From the NCBI GenBank assembly GCA_028023455.1, contig JAQFVV010012395.1:6384001-6448000 (forward strand): DNA of 64,000 nucleotides, written 5' to 3'. The translations under genes and the position numbers were made by a program. How positions within the stretch are numbered: position 1 is the stretch's first letter; each line of letters begins with the position of its first letter. A model generated the notes under the pieces. The model had not been told where the DNA came from and ran no database searches. It saw nothing but the letters and a program-made list of their open reading frames with translations. Positions 47,933-60,265 of this stretch are shown piece after piece. The DNA comes from Epiperipatus broadwayi (lineage: Eukaryota; Onychophora; Udeonychophora; Euonychophora; Peripatidae).

Positions 47933-48897
47933 CTAGATAGTCCAACGTTTGGAGATGTCAAAGCAGGTATCTCGTCTATTGATGGAGTTATTATTGCCAT
48001 TAATAAAATATGCTTCTCTGATTTTCCACTTGAAGTCATTTTTCTCAATACAGACTATTTTAGGGCTGGAAGGTTCAAACAAATGTCCTGTCTTCTTGGA
48101 ATGCTCTAAAAATGTTGATGAATTATCATTGTTTTTCATGGCTCTATTATATGTATATCTGTGTTGTGCTGTCCTGTTGATTATGCCTGCCTTGGTTTCT
48201 CCAAAATAAATGGCCCGACAACCAGGTTGTGGGCAAGCTATGCTGTAAATGACATGGGGAGTCTGAGAAGGTTCAATTTTGTCCTTAGAGTTATTGATTA
48301 GACGATTAGTGCATGGGGGTGTATGAAAGCTAATTTTAAATTTATTGGACAAAACCTTGATTAATTGATAGGAGATTTTAGGTATGTGGGGAAGAGTAAT
48401 ATATGGAAGTTTAATATTGTTTTTATTGTCAGTGATTTTCCTATAAAATTGTTTGATTTTATTGTTAATAGTGTTGAGTTTATAGCCTGCTTGTAGTAGG
48501 TCTTTGGTGTAAAGATGTATATTATTTCTTTCTATCTGCCTCAAACTTGCACAGCTACATATTTCTATATAAAAATGCTTGCAGGCCTGCCAATTTGTGA
48601 GAGCTTGGAGAGTTGGAGTGTGGGTGTATAAAGCCTCTGATTTCAAAGGGCTTTATTATCATTGAATAATTTATACCTCTCTCATCGCGTGTTAACCTAA
48701 GGTCAAGGTAATTTAGACTTTGGAATGCGTCTTCTGTTGTGGAATTGATAGTTAGATTAGTATTATGTGTTAACTCTTGTGTAATACTATTTATAGTGTG
48801 CTGGTTGGCTAAAATAAATATATCATCTACGTACCGCATGTATATAGTGTGAGGGCTGTCAGCTTGATATTTGGACACGATTAGTCTTTCATAGTGA
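47933..48897 (-). pseudogene. PLE reverse transcriptase C-terminus plus GIY-YIG, one frameshift
   Basis: The left-arm frame. From 48897 it reads HYERLIVSKYQADSPHT, then the RT catalytic motif C as YMRYVDDIFILANQ, followed by NYLDLRLTR and SHKLAGLQAFLYR. A frameshift near 48565 moves to the frame of SLRQIERNNIHLYTKD, KISFHTPPCTNRLINNS, and the GIY-YIG domain (IACPQPGCRAIYFGETKAG, then AQHRYTYNRAM, FLEHSKKTGHLFEP), ending at TAG 47933. PLEs encode an RT related to telomerase and a site-nicking GIY-YIG nuclease. The N-terminal RT motifs are absent, so this copy is 5'-truncated. The GIY-YIG part itself is open. Confidence 0.88.
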
Positions 48898-48898
48898 T

Positions 48899-49447
48899 TA
48901 AACTCAACACTATTAACAATAAAATCAAACAATTTTATAGAAAATCATTGACAATAAAAACAATATTAAACTTCCATATATTACTCTTCCCCACATACCT
49001 AAAATCTCCTATCAATTAATCAAGGTTTTGGCCAATAAATTTAAAATTAGCTTTCATACACCCCCATGCACTAATCATCTAATCAATAACTCTAAGGACA
49101 AAATTGAACCTTCTCAGACTCCCCATGTTGTTTACAGCATAGCTTGCCCACAACCTGGTTGCCGGGCCATTTATTTTGGAGAAACTAAGGCAGGCATAAT
49201 CAACAGGACAGCACAACACAGATATACATATAATAGAGCCATGAAAAACAATGATAATTCATCAACATTTTTAGAGCATTCCAAGAAGACAGGACATTTG
49301 TTTGAACCTTCCAGCCCTAAAATAGTCTGTATTGAGAAAAATGACATCAAGCGGAAAATCAGAGAAGCATATTTTATTAATGGCAATAATAACTCCATCA
49401 ATAGACGAGATACCTGCTTTGACATCTCCAAACATTGGACTATCTAG
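48899..49447 (+). pseudogene. PLE GIY-YIG domain, right arm
   Basis: The inverted duplicate of the left arm, starting at LNTINNKIKQFYRK and shifting frame near 48945 before the open part (49028-49447). The GIY-YIG core is complete (YSIACPQPGCRAIYFGET, then NRTAQHRYTYN, EHSKKTGHLFEP). It differs from the left arm at a few residues only (for example Arg/His twice and Ile/Val), as expected for sister copies with some decay. The RT motif is not present on this arm. Confidence 0.85.
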
Positions 49448-49518
49448 TTCATTTGCATATGCTTTGCATACTGTTTTGTTTCCCTTGCCCTATTTTTTCG
49501 TTCTGCAGCTCACAGTAT

Positions 49519-49559
49519 CGCTATGAATATGAGGCAAAAGACCTCGAAAGCGCTTAGCG
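49519..49559 (+). ncRNA. PLE 3' structured motif, copy d
   Basis: Plus-strand twin of copy c in the right arm, with identical stems: CGCU/AGCG closing pair, GAGG/CCUC hairpin and conserved GAAAGCGCUU. Confidence 0.65.
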
Positions 49560-49672
49560 TGTAATAATTTCTGTGTATCTTTATAGCTTCTCATTCAAGT
49601 GTGGCATACGCTTTGTTAATTTTGTATATTAAATTATCGAATGAGAAGTCTTAAAATCTTTAACACATAATA

Positions 49673-50582
49673 ATAAAAACAGAAATGGAAATGATTAATT
49701 CGCAAACTTAATACATAAATGAAAGATTTTTAACTGATATAGAGTCCTGATGCTGGTCAGATAAGAGTCCATTTATTTATAATTTTTTTTACAGATTGAT
49801 TACTTATTGGAAATATATTTAAAAGAATGTTCAATTGATAAAAGTTTATACTTCCCCTTTGGTCTTAATGACTCCTCCAGATTTCATCCAGTGTATGAAA
49901 GTCCTTGCCGATCCGATTGTTTGCTAATAGTTCTTTGGAGACATGACTACTAGAAGCCATATTTTCTGGAATCATGGTCAGGAGGCCTCAGCTGGCACAA
50001 ATGAAGGAAACTAAATCTAGTTTCAGACTCCTACATCTTGAAGTCTGCACTATATAGTTAGCTGTAATACGTAACAAGATTAATAGTCAGATTCCTTATA
50101 AATTCATCTTTTATAATTTTAGGCCTCCCTTATCACAAATTTTACAGATCCATTGAATATGCCATCACTGATCCTATGGGCCATATGTTTTCCTTTCTGG
50201 CCCATGCATGTCTTGGTGCTTGCATTGGTCAATCTTTAATTTTTTTATATTTCTTACCTGATCTTACAACCATATAAGTGCCCCAAGGGTTAGCTTGCTT
50301 TACATTCAATTATATTTCAATCATTTCCATTCACTAATTGACATTTGTTTCTATTTTAATTTATATTACTTAAAACAAAAAAATATTAATCATCAGATCT
50401 TTACTTTTTTTTTTTACATTTCTTACTTTAAATACTTTTTTTTTAGTTTTCCATCTGTGCGATAATATATATGTTAAATAAGTATTTTAATTTTCCGTTT
50501 TTAATAAATCAATTTTTATTTACCTTCTTTTCCTATTTATTTTAATTTTAAAATAATATAACAGCATATGTATACCATTACA

Positions 50583-50623
<41 letters not shown>

Positions 50624-53600
50624 CCAATGCATATGCTAGATGCAGAAAATGTACAAAGAACTATATAATTCATACATCAATAAAACATTCCAATTGGACT
50701 TTAAAGCCACTTATTTATAACAATAGATTATTAATTTATAATTATTAATGCCATGTTTTTATCTGGCAGATATATTTAATTCACCCTGAATTTTCATCCA
50801 TATTTGCAAGGGTATGGTCGAAAACATTAGAAGTTTTAAGATTACATGGATCCAATCAATTCTTAATTCTTTGTCGACAGAGTTTTATTTATTCATAACC
50901 TGAGGAAAATATGATCTTTCTTTTAATTCCATATATATTAAGATATGTTAATTTAATGTTTATCATTATTAACTTCTATTCAATTATTAAAACAAAGTTA
51001 TTAAAAGAGAGAATCAATCTTCAACTTTGTATATTTGATTATTATTTTAATAATTATTAACACATTTTCATCTGGATACACTCAGTTCATTTTGAATTTC
51101 AAGCAATGTTAGCAAAGGTAAGCTTATAAACATCAAAAACAAATGTACACACACACAACCACATATAATAATGTTGTTTTAATAGGATTTTTACTTTTAC
51201 CCACCACTTGTTTTCAATATTCAAACCTTACAGTGCAATAAACTTTATAGAAATGTTTTGGTATTTAAGATAATCACATCAACTTAAAAAATTATAAAAT
51301 AATTAGAACTGTAATCATAGATAACATGCTTTTATACACAACTATGGATATTAATAAGAAGAATGTAATCCAAGGATGCGAGTGTGATTTGCATTTATTT
51401 TAGTTTTTAGTCATTGCATCAGTAGTGGGACCCGAGCATGTAGGGTTAATAATGCTAGTGAAAAATAATTAGTTCCGAATGAGCATGTTGGTAATTCACT
51501 CTATTGTTCACAAGATCGTTAAGCATGTTGTATCTCACACTCAGTAAACGATGCCTAGTTTAAGTCAACTTTGGAACCTTTATGCATGCGGTCCATGATT
51601 TACAATTCATTAAGTTACTTATATTTAATAAATGCAAAATCTTTTTTTTAGAACGTCAGTCAAAGAAATTAAACGAGGAAGATAGACATTGTAAGTGACA
51701 TTTTCAAGCATTAATTTTGTTTTAGAATAACTCTTTGCAATCACTAAAAGGAGTATAAACAAAAATGTTTGTTCACAAGCAGTATTTTATTAGTGAAATT
51801 AATTTGTCTAGTACTTAATAGTCTTATTTGTTTATTGCATACTTTATTAATATTACTGCCTTAATGGAACTTTCAGGGTCAATATCAGCCAAGTACAATA
51901 AAGAAATATTAGTTTAGATAACTGAATGGAACTGTTGCAAGTGATGGCCACTAGGAGTGCTCAAACATCACATGACATTCCTAACAAATTAAAATAGCAG
52001 GATTGACAACTTAATAAACAGTCATTCTCAACTACAAAACTCTTTTATTTTGGAGATGTGATTCAAGTCACCAATTCAGGTGTTCTTTATAAAAATAGTA
52101 ATATGACAGTAAAAAAGCATTGAAGAAAGGGGTTAAGCACAGAAGCTGTTGGTACTTCACAATGTCTCAAGGCAAGAATTGTGTTCATTTTCAGATTATA
52201 TAATTGTATAAAAATATTATATGGCCATTAGCAACAGTGTAAGGATAAGGCAATGCCAGTTATGTTGTATATCTCATAAGATTTGAAAAACAGATATTCT
52301 TGTACCTGAAACTTAATTATAAATAGAGGGGTTTGAACTCAGACTTTCAAGCAACCTTAAACTATTCACACTGTTTCATAGGTGCATGAAATACGTATAT
52401 TGGTGGCTATTTATCTTTTCTACATGTGCGTATCAGTAGTATGAGATTGTCTAGATAGTTGAAGGTTGCTTGTTGTATATCTCGTATAACTTTATATTGG
52501 GATACGAGGAAAAGCAAATGGAATAGAGAATTTACTTTCAAAGGTGTTTAGATTTATTCTTATGTTTTTAATTAATTTTTAAAACAATTATGCAATATAA
52601 GAGTACTTCAGTTAAATAAATTAGAAAAATTAATTATAGAGAAGCATATAAAAAAACTAGCTGCTTTTGGGCAGTGAGAAGCAAGATTGGATGAGTTGGA
52701 GGAATTATAAAAATGGAGATCAATTGTGAATTTCATTAATTTCCAAATTATAGCATTTATATGAAATAGTAACAATATAATTAATTAAAATATATTTAAA
52801 ATAGTTCGACAGTATTTTTTCTTGTGGCTCATAGAACTGACATCAGATACTTGTATTAGCTTATTTATTGTACTGTTTTAAACATATATAGTATTGTTAT
52901 TAGAATAAACACAGATTTTAGCCATTCTATTAGGAACAGTTTAGGATTTTAAAATTCATATATACAACAGATTGCATTAAATATATGTAACCACCATGTA
53001 TTTTTAAAATGCATCTATTTTAAATTATTCAAGAGCAAATAATAATAAAAATTCCTTGACTAAATCTTAACTCATGTAAAAGTTTGGTGTTTGGAATTTT
53101 GAAATGCCCTCACATTTTTTTGATGGGTTTAAAAATAAGTGTCAAATTATCAATATTCAAGTTATATTATGTTAATGTTAAAATATTTATGTTTGTAAAA
53201 TTGTTTTATGAATGTAGATACTAAGATTTTATTCCTATTAAAGTGAAGAATGCTAATAATGGGGGTGATGTAATTGATAAAAGTTTAAAAGTGAGATTAA
53301 TCTCCACCAGAGGGCCTTATATTGATCTATTCTGATATGGGAATGATAATTTATGTGTGAAAATTGTTTGAAAATAAGAGGATTGAAATGTTAATGACAG
53401 ACTAAAATGCTATAGTCCATGAATATAAGAAATAAAAGATTGGCAAACTTCTTTAATTGATTATATTGATGTTATAATTTAGAATCAGAAGAAAGATTGG
53501 GTGAAAAGGATTTCATCTGCCTATTACCTAGAGTTCACATTCTGTCAGGGTAAAATTTTAAAACATTTCAGATTTCAAACAGATTTAAAACTTTTTTTTT

Positions 53601-56600
53601 TTTTTTTTCAGATTTCTCATCCAGCTAGAAATCTAGTCAATGATCAGTAAATGGTTATCTGGTTATCCTTAGAAAATAGAACAAAAATGAAAAAATGCTA
53701 AAACCATCTGTGTTACAACTGCTTTTTCGTCCTATTTTTGATCAGACGATCTAGAATGAAATGGCTAAGATTATTTTAATGTGTGTATGACTATCATGGT
53801 ATAATCTTACAATTATAGAGATAAATATAAGTAAAGAAAGAATCTAAAAAACTATTTTAAATAAATATTAAATGAAGATGAAAAATTTTTTTTTGCAAAA
53901 GTTTAAAATCAAATAAAAGTAAAAAACTAAAAAGGTCATACGAAGCTAGGCATATTATTAGTGAACTAGAAAAGTAAATTAGAGAGCAAATGACCAAAGT
54001 AATTTTATGAATTAAGAAAAAAAAAAAACCCAAATACAGTATAACAAAATCGAACAAACTGTTTAAACAGAAAATTAAAAAAAAAAAAGTTTTGGCTTAT
54101 GGGGGAATTAAATAAAATACTTCATTTGTGAAACATTGCATTATATATATATGGAAGCTGGAAAGAGGTATAGAGATATACATCATAAAGAGAAACCCAA
54201 GGATTTTTGAGATAGCCATTCATAGTGGTTTGTAAATGGATATTTCATCTCCCAGGTTAATTATGGCTGCTCATATAAATAACAATACATGGACCATAGA
54301 ATAACATAATCTAATCTTCACCTGCCATAAGGGATTACTATACATCTATTAAAATTAAGGTCATGGTTTATTCTTATCTTTAAAAAGATTAATAAATATA
54401 ATTTTGCCTGAAATTGGAAAATTAATAATAATAATAATAATAAGAAGAAAAAGTTTTAGAAGTATTCAAAATAAGAAAATGAAAAAATATTAGGAATACT
54501 GAAACAAATTTAAAAAAATCATTTGTAGAAAATTAAATAATGAATTAACTTTATTTTTAGAGTTAAATGTAATTTAAAAAATATATTAAAATCAACATAA
54601 TGAATAAAAGATATAGTTAATACAACAAACAAATATACTGTTAAGCTGGACCTTATATAAAAGCCAAGACTCAACCAATATTTACAAATCTAGTACAATT
54701 TTTATGCCAATTTGTATCAAAGATTGCCTATAAATATATGAAAAAATATATCCATTTTGAAGTTTTTAAGTAGACAGAATAAACAATAACTGCCACCAGG
54801 ACAAAATTTAAATCAGCTGCTGATTTACTTGATTAGATTTTAATCTAAATTTACAAAGTGGAGCAAATAACTACTCATTATCTATTGTAAATGAAACAGT
54901 TATGCTATTAAATTGAATCTTATGTAAAACCAATACTCATCAATTATTTACAATTCCAGCACAATTTTCTTGCCATCTGATATCAAAGTTTAACAGATGG
55001 AAAATGAATCCACTTGTCTTCTAAATTTTTAAATAGATACTTAGAATAGATCTCCGGTAACATATTGGCTGATTTAGATTTCACTCCGGAATTATTATTG
55101 CTTATTTTACATATCTATTTAAGAACTTAGACATCAGATGAGCAGGGAATTTTTTCTTCTGTCTATAGTTAAACTTTAATACCAGACGATGTGAAAATTG
55201 TGCTAAATTTGGAAACATTAGTTGGTTAAATATAGTCTTTTGATATAACTAGATATTATAAGGAAAATAGTTGAATCAGATTAGTTTCATCATACAGCTA
55301 TATAATCGGAATCTTTACTAATAAATTTTAAAAACATTTTTTTAGGTTTTCTGTACAAGAAATGCAAGTTCATTAAAATCTGAAATTTGAGTACTTAAGT
55401 CATTAAAAAATATTTTAAATATAAAAAACTAAATCCAGGAAATGGAACAATATCTCTATGGTAATATTTTCACTTGTGGTGATGAAATGTACATTAGTAA
55501 AGATAATCAATGCACAGAGTGATTAGGATTCATGACTTAAGATTGAAATTTGGGTAGGTTTGTAAATTTTCTCAAATAACAAGGAGTTCTCTTGCAAAAT
55601 TAGTATCTTCAAGCAGCCAAGTACTTCGCATTCTGATTTCAGGAAATCTGCATTGGTGGAATGAATGTTGATTGTAGAAAAAACATGACTATACTTATTT
55701 CATTTGCTACAATTATATTTTTATTGCTTTATTACTTTGTTAAAAATACAAATTTATCTAAATTTTAAAGCACCAAATTGTTTCTTATACACCAAATTCT
55801 TTTTTGTTTCAACCCTCATGTTTTAACACTTTTGAAATATTTTGTTTTATAATGCCAGTGAAAAATATGGATAAAGAACAGATTTAAATAGTTTTAAAAT
55901 ATTGATACGATGTTAGTTTCACTTCACATTTAGGGATATCATAAATTTATGGATGCTGATTCCATAGTTCACTTTTGGCTTTTAATGTCTAAACAAATAA
56001 AAAAATGGGATGATGATACAATATAAATGTAGAAATTATTAATAACTTTACCCATAGAGTCATTTAAATATTGACTGTGATTAAAGATTCAGATTGACAG
56101 GAACAGTGTGACCTCTATCCATCTGGATGATAGGGTTTTTGATACCAATTGCTTTGGGATTCATTAACTATCATTGCTTACCAGCTATTATATTAGTGAA
56201 GGTAGGTGTCACTGCACCAATCTCCAGCCAAACATCATGAACATAAGCTACTTATGTGCATTAGCTTAATGGCTGATTATTACTATAAGCTATTTACCTA
56301 AATACAGCATTTGGTCAAAGTTCAGTCATGGAAGTCTTTGGTAATGTATTACCATCACTTATTAGTACTTACATAATTTATAAATGAAGATAGGGGTCAC
56401 TACTATATAATGAAATAATTCACTCATTTGAAATGTTCTGTTTTATATATTTTAGTGCATCTGTATTCATATGTTAAATATTTTTATTATATATTTTTGT
56501 CATTCATTATTAAAAAGTATTTTCTCCAACTGCTTTCAGCAAGTGAATCTTATAGAGTAACCTTATTTTTATTGAAAATTTTCAAGCATTTAAGATAGTC

Positions 56601-56816
56601 ATCTTTTAGCCTAAAACTTCTAAAATAATTTTAATTTACTTGAGCTTACGTTTTTGTACATAGGTCAATCATTGAAATTCTGGATTCAATTCTGTCCAGC
56701 AAAGTATTTAACCAATGAGATGAGCTTTACAATATGGTAGTAGCTGGAAAGATCTTGCAAAAAATAATCTTGAAATTTTATTGTGAAACAAAATGAACAT
56801 AATTCAGTCATCTTGT
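49673..56816. other. Long AT-rich stretch without recognised genes
   Basis: Contains an (AT)n microsatellite at 50586-50621 and an (AAT)n run near 54421-54443. A frame of about 50 codons at 50123-50277, after an acceptor-like TTTTAG (reading YHKFYRSIEYAITD...), matches no family I know. The rest appears non-coding. Confidence 0.4.
50586..50621. repeat. (AT)n microsatellite
   Basis: Uninterrupted AT dinucleotide run of about 36 bp. Confidence 0.95.
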
Positions 56817-56933
56817 TAAAATTTAAGTAAGCAGAGCAAAACTCTCCATACAGTATTGCCACCTGTGCTAAACAGAGTAATCAATGGATGCCAGAAGGCT
56901 TGTGCATAAAATCCCTATCTAATGCCTACTCAT

Positions 56934-56988
56934 CCAATATCCCCAGACTAGTTTCTGGCTTGTGGCCTTTGTCAGTGAGGAGCTTTGG
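56934..56988 (-). ncRNA. Hammerhead ribozyme, core mutated (CUGACAA)
   Basis: A 55-nt hammerhead on the minus strand with paired stem I (UCCUCA/UGGGGA, then CCAA/UUGG across an internal loop), stem II GGC/GCC, GAAA and GUC. Like the copy at 23726-23780 it has A at core position 8, so it is probably inactive. Confidence 0.75.
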
Positions 56989-57025
56989 ATCTGAGAGCAC
57001 TGCATCTAGATATTAGGATCTAATG

Positions 57026-57057
57026 CCACAAGCCAGAAACTAGTCTGGGGATATTGG
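57026..57057 (+). ncRNA. Truncated hammerhead
   Basis: Begins at CCACAAGCC and keeps GAAA, GUC and the stem-I 3' arm. The CUGANGA half is missing. Confidence 0.7.
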
Positions 57058-57217
57058 ATGAGTAGGCATTAGATAGGGATTTTATGCACAAGCCTTCTGG
57101 CATCCACTGATTACCCTGTTTAGCACAGGTGGCAATACTGTATGGAGAGTTTTGCTCTGTTTATCAACAATTAATGTGCTAGTATAGGAAAGGTGATCAT
57201 GTGATAAAATTTAAGTA

Positions 57218-57940
57218 GTTCATATTACTGATAAATCATGAAGGAAACTTTGTGATTGTATCATAGATCAATGCCTTACAGCAAAAAAAAAGTTAACTAG
57301 AACTTAATCATGGGGTGAATTATACAATGCTTAGATTGTAGCTATGAAATCATTATTATTTAATAACTGTCATTAAAAAAAAATTCTAGGCGTCATTATA
57401 ATTTAAATTGGATATTGGGTTTTTTTTTATTTGTTAGTAATTCCAGTTATTTCTTTCAATATTTTATTTTACTTGCAGCATGGTATAATTTTGATAAGCC
57501 AGAATAAAAGAAATCGCAGACAAGGATATACTAGTCTGTCTGATTAGTGACTTTGATAGTCACGGTAGCTGTTTAAATTTCTTTAGAATGAGAAATAATA
57601 TGAAAGGATTTGGTACTGCTTTTGTATCCAAGGACATTCTAAGCCATTATTTAATCATTCAAACTTTTATTATGGTTACGATAAATTTTTGCTCTTGAAA
57701 GCATGTATAATAAGAAATCTTACATATTTACACACAGACCAGAAAATTTATTGCGTTTCTAATCTAAACACTATTATTGTATTCCATAACGTTTTTCCAG
57801 AACACCGATAAATTTGTTTAGCTTTTCAAACTCATCATTGGAATATTCATTCATTATTGTAATAATAAATTCCATCTCATGGATCTTTTATTTGCAACTT
57901 TTCTGAATATTATTCATTTTATTAATTAGGTGATCAAAAT
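57218..57940. other. AT-rich spacer
   Basis: No gene or repeat recognised. Confidence 0.35.
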
Positions 57941-57954
57941 AAAAACAATATGAT

Positions 57955-58269
57955 TTATCCAAACCACTTCTAACACTTTTTAGCAAAACTCTTTATTTGT
58001 ACATATATACATACACCTACGTTTTGACTGCCCTGCAGTCTTCTTCAGAGCCCAGTTCATTTTAATTTTTTGAAATAAAAAATGTTTTTTTAAGAAATTA
58101 AAATGAACTGGGCTCTGAAGAAGAATGCAGGACAGTCGAAACGTAGGTGTATATATATATATATGTACAAATAAAGAGTTTTGCTAAAAAGTGTTCGAAG
58201 TGGTTTGGATAAATTGTATTTATAGGATATTACAGCAAAATAAAGAAAAGTGTGATTTGGGTAATATTT
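57955..58269. mobile_element. Palindromic PLE-type insertion with hammerhead-like arms
   Basis: Inverted arms run from TTATCCAAACCACTTC (57955) to GAAGTGGTTTGGATAA (58213), with 56 bp of further sequence before a perfect 14-bp duplication AAAAACAATATGAT (57941-57954 and 58270-58283). Each arm holds CTGAAGA, a GACTG-type hairpin and (G/A)AAACGTA, then AATAAAGAGTTTTGCTAAAA. CUGANGA plus GAAA is the hammerhead core, but there is an extra A before stem II and stem I is at most about 3 bp. The same blocks are at 32.43 kb. Confidence 0.8.
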
Positions 58270-58283
58270 AAAAACAATATGAT

Positions 58284-59829
58284 CAAAATAATTGCAACTT
58301 TCTTCATTTTTTTACTTCTCAGCTAATATTTCCATGCTTTACTAACATAAATACATCTTTTATTTATATTCTGTTGATCATTTTTTTGATAACTAGTTTT
58401 ATGATATTTCTTCCCAGATTTATTAATATAGTATTTCTTAGACAGTTCATCTATTAAATAGCACATAAGTGGAAGTATGTACATAGATGAAATTAGCTAC
58501 TCATAAAAAAAATCAAATTAATGATTGGATAAAAAGGATAGATGTGTCTAAAGAAACAGTTCGTTAATGTATTAATGAATATATGATGCATTAGGATAAC
58601 ACTATAATGGGTAGACAGGAAAAATTGGAAAGAAAATGTAAAGCTCAATGGCAAATAATCTTATAAGTCAATTTGGATGATAATCCATATTTGGAAACCA
58701 CTCATCAAACTTGCTCTTAAAAGGCAAAAACGACAAATCAGGATTTATGTAATATTTCTATTGACTGTTGCTTTGGCAGAATCATCTATAGAAGTGCCAC
58801 TTTAAATTCGGTATTCATATATGCTAGAACTGTCGTTTGCCACATCAGCAATACTCAAGGAAAGAGAATAATACCATTCAGAATATATTTTATATCAACC
58901 AGTGTGTTACTAATAGTAGTTGAATGTATTTGGAAAAATATATAGTTTGAGTTTTTCTAAAAACATTTAACAATTCAATTAGATGGTGAAAATAATCCAA
59001 CATTTAGCTCCAAGTAAAACATCATCATTACAAATCTTCAGACAAACACTTTTTCTATCATTATCTAACTTCTGGAAATAACAATATTATTACAAATCTT
59101 CCCATAACATCTCTGTACAATTTTGAAAAAATAGCCATCTCTGAAGTTCAGATATTTATACTATTCTAAAAGAATTTTGATTTTTTTATATTCATTTATA
59201 TAAGAATTTTTTTCAATTCTTAGAATTAAAAGGGGTTATATAAAGTTTATTTTATTATTTCTTCTGGCAACAAATTATTCATACTCCATTTGATTGAATT
59301 TATCCAATTCAACCAAACTCAGACAGCTACGCTATTTGTTATGGCTATACATTAGCTGCACAATAAAAGATTATTACATTCCCTTCCTTAAAGAAAAAGA
59401 CCAGATCTAACCTCATTTCTACTGCTTCTGTTCTAAAAATTTTATACTTTTAAAAGTTCCTTTCACTTAAGAAATTTAACTGATCAGCAAACATTCCAAC
59501 TAATTGGGTTGAAACAAAGATGACTCATCAATCCTCATTATATCTAGTCTAAAACAAATTCCTTTTGTATTCCATATAATAAAATCTATGAACTTAATTA
59601 AAATATCCTTTCATTTCTTACCAAAATTGGGTAGCAATTTTCCAAATAAACATGAAATTTAGAATAAAATGAAAGAAATGACGTATTACCAGGATTCTTT
59701 TATATTCAACTTTTTGAAACAAACTATTAACTAATGAAAATGTATTGTTTTGATGAGACCATGTTTTCTTTAAGAAACTTTAACCACATGAAAATTCTAA
59801 AATAATTACAAGTCAATAGCTACTATTCA
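58284..59829. other. AT-rich spacer
   Basis: No gene or repeat recognised. Confidence 0.35.
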
Positions 59830-60265
59830 TTCTAGTACCATCTAGTGTAAGCTTGAATAATAAGTAATTACTAAATGCATATAAAATCCCTAGTATTTAA
59901 ATCTCTATCCTACGGAATGATTTCTGGTCTTTGTTTTTATCTATGAGGTTTAGGAATGAAAGTTGCTAGAGAATGCTAACATACATCCAACAACCGCCTT
60001 TAAAACCCGAAATTCAAATCAGTCTTGAGCAGATTAACTTGGGTTCAAATTCTTAGGCTGCTTTGAATTTCAGGTTTTCAGCAAAATGGAGTTAACAATG
60101 AGTGCTGGATGCATTGCTTCCAATTTTGAATCCAAAGCATTAATGATAAAACAAAAGAGATATCAGTCTGAGAATTGAATTTAAATACTAGGGATAGGGA
60201 TTTTTTTTATTAATTTAGTAAATAACTGATTTCTTGAGCTTACACTAGATGACTCTAAAATGGAG
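59830..60265. repeat. Decayed foldback of the hammerhead family
   Basis: Inverted arms of about 90 bp (left 59832-59925: ACCATCTAGTGTAAGCTTGA, AAAATCCCTAGTATTTAAAT; right about 60178-60258: ATTTAAATACTAGGGATAGG, GAGCTTACACTAGATG) enclose about 250 bp that also follows the ribozyme-family order. The ribozyme site (GATTTCTGGTC on the left) is too decayed to fold. Confidence 0.55.

Larger units (their letters stand above)
47754..49659. mobile_element. Penelope-like element inserted as an inverted dimer
   Basis: Two head-to-head copies of a PLE 3' region form a palindrome: left arm 47754-48480 (minus), right arm 48898-49640 (plus), highly similar, with a spacer 48481-48897 present only in the left copy. 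The whole is flanked by a perfect 13-bp repeat TTAACACATAATA (47741-47753 and 49660-49672), so it probably integrated as one unit. Both outer ends read inward from TACAAAATTAACAAAGCG and its complement. About 30 bp of extra sequence at the right end resembles the start of another unit (CGAATGAGAAG). Confidence 0.88.
56830..57204. mobile_element. Hammerhead-bearing palindromic insertion, 375 bp
   Basis: The same family as 22704-23932, in a shorter form: an antisense arm (about 56830-57020) followed by a sense arm (57026-57204) with CAATGGATGCCAGAAGGC and its complement. It is flanked by a perfect 13-bp direct repeat TAAAATTTAAGTA (56817-56829 and 57205-57217). The sense arm starts abruptly inside ribozyme stem II (57026), the same place where the 23.3-kb palindrome breaks. 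No coding capacity. Confidence 0.88.

Noticed and set aside
48899-48932. Extension of the left-arm PLE frame upstream of HYERLIVSK
   Set aside because: Those codons are antisense to the start of the right arm, so they belong to the palindrome junction, not to the reverse transcriptase.
57955-58269. Calling a fully canonical hammerhead in this palindrome
   Set aside because: The core words are present, but an extra A precedes stem II and stem I has at most three weak pairs, so it is described only as hammerhead-like.
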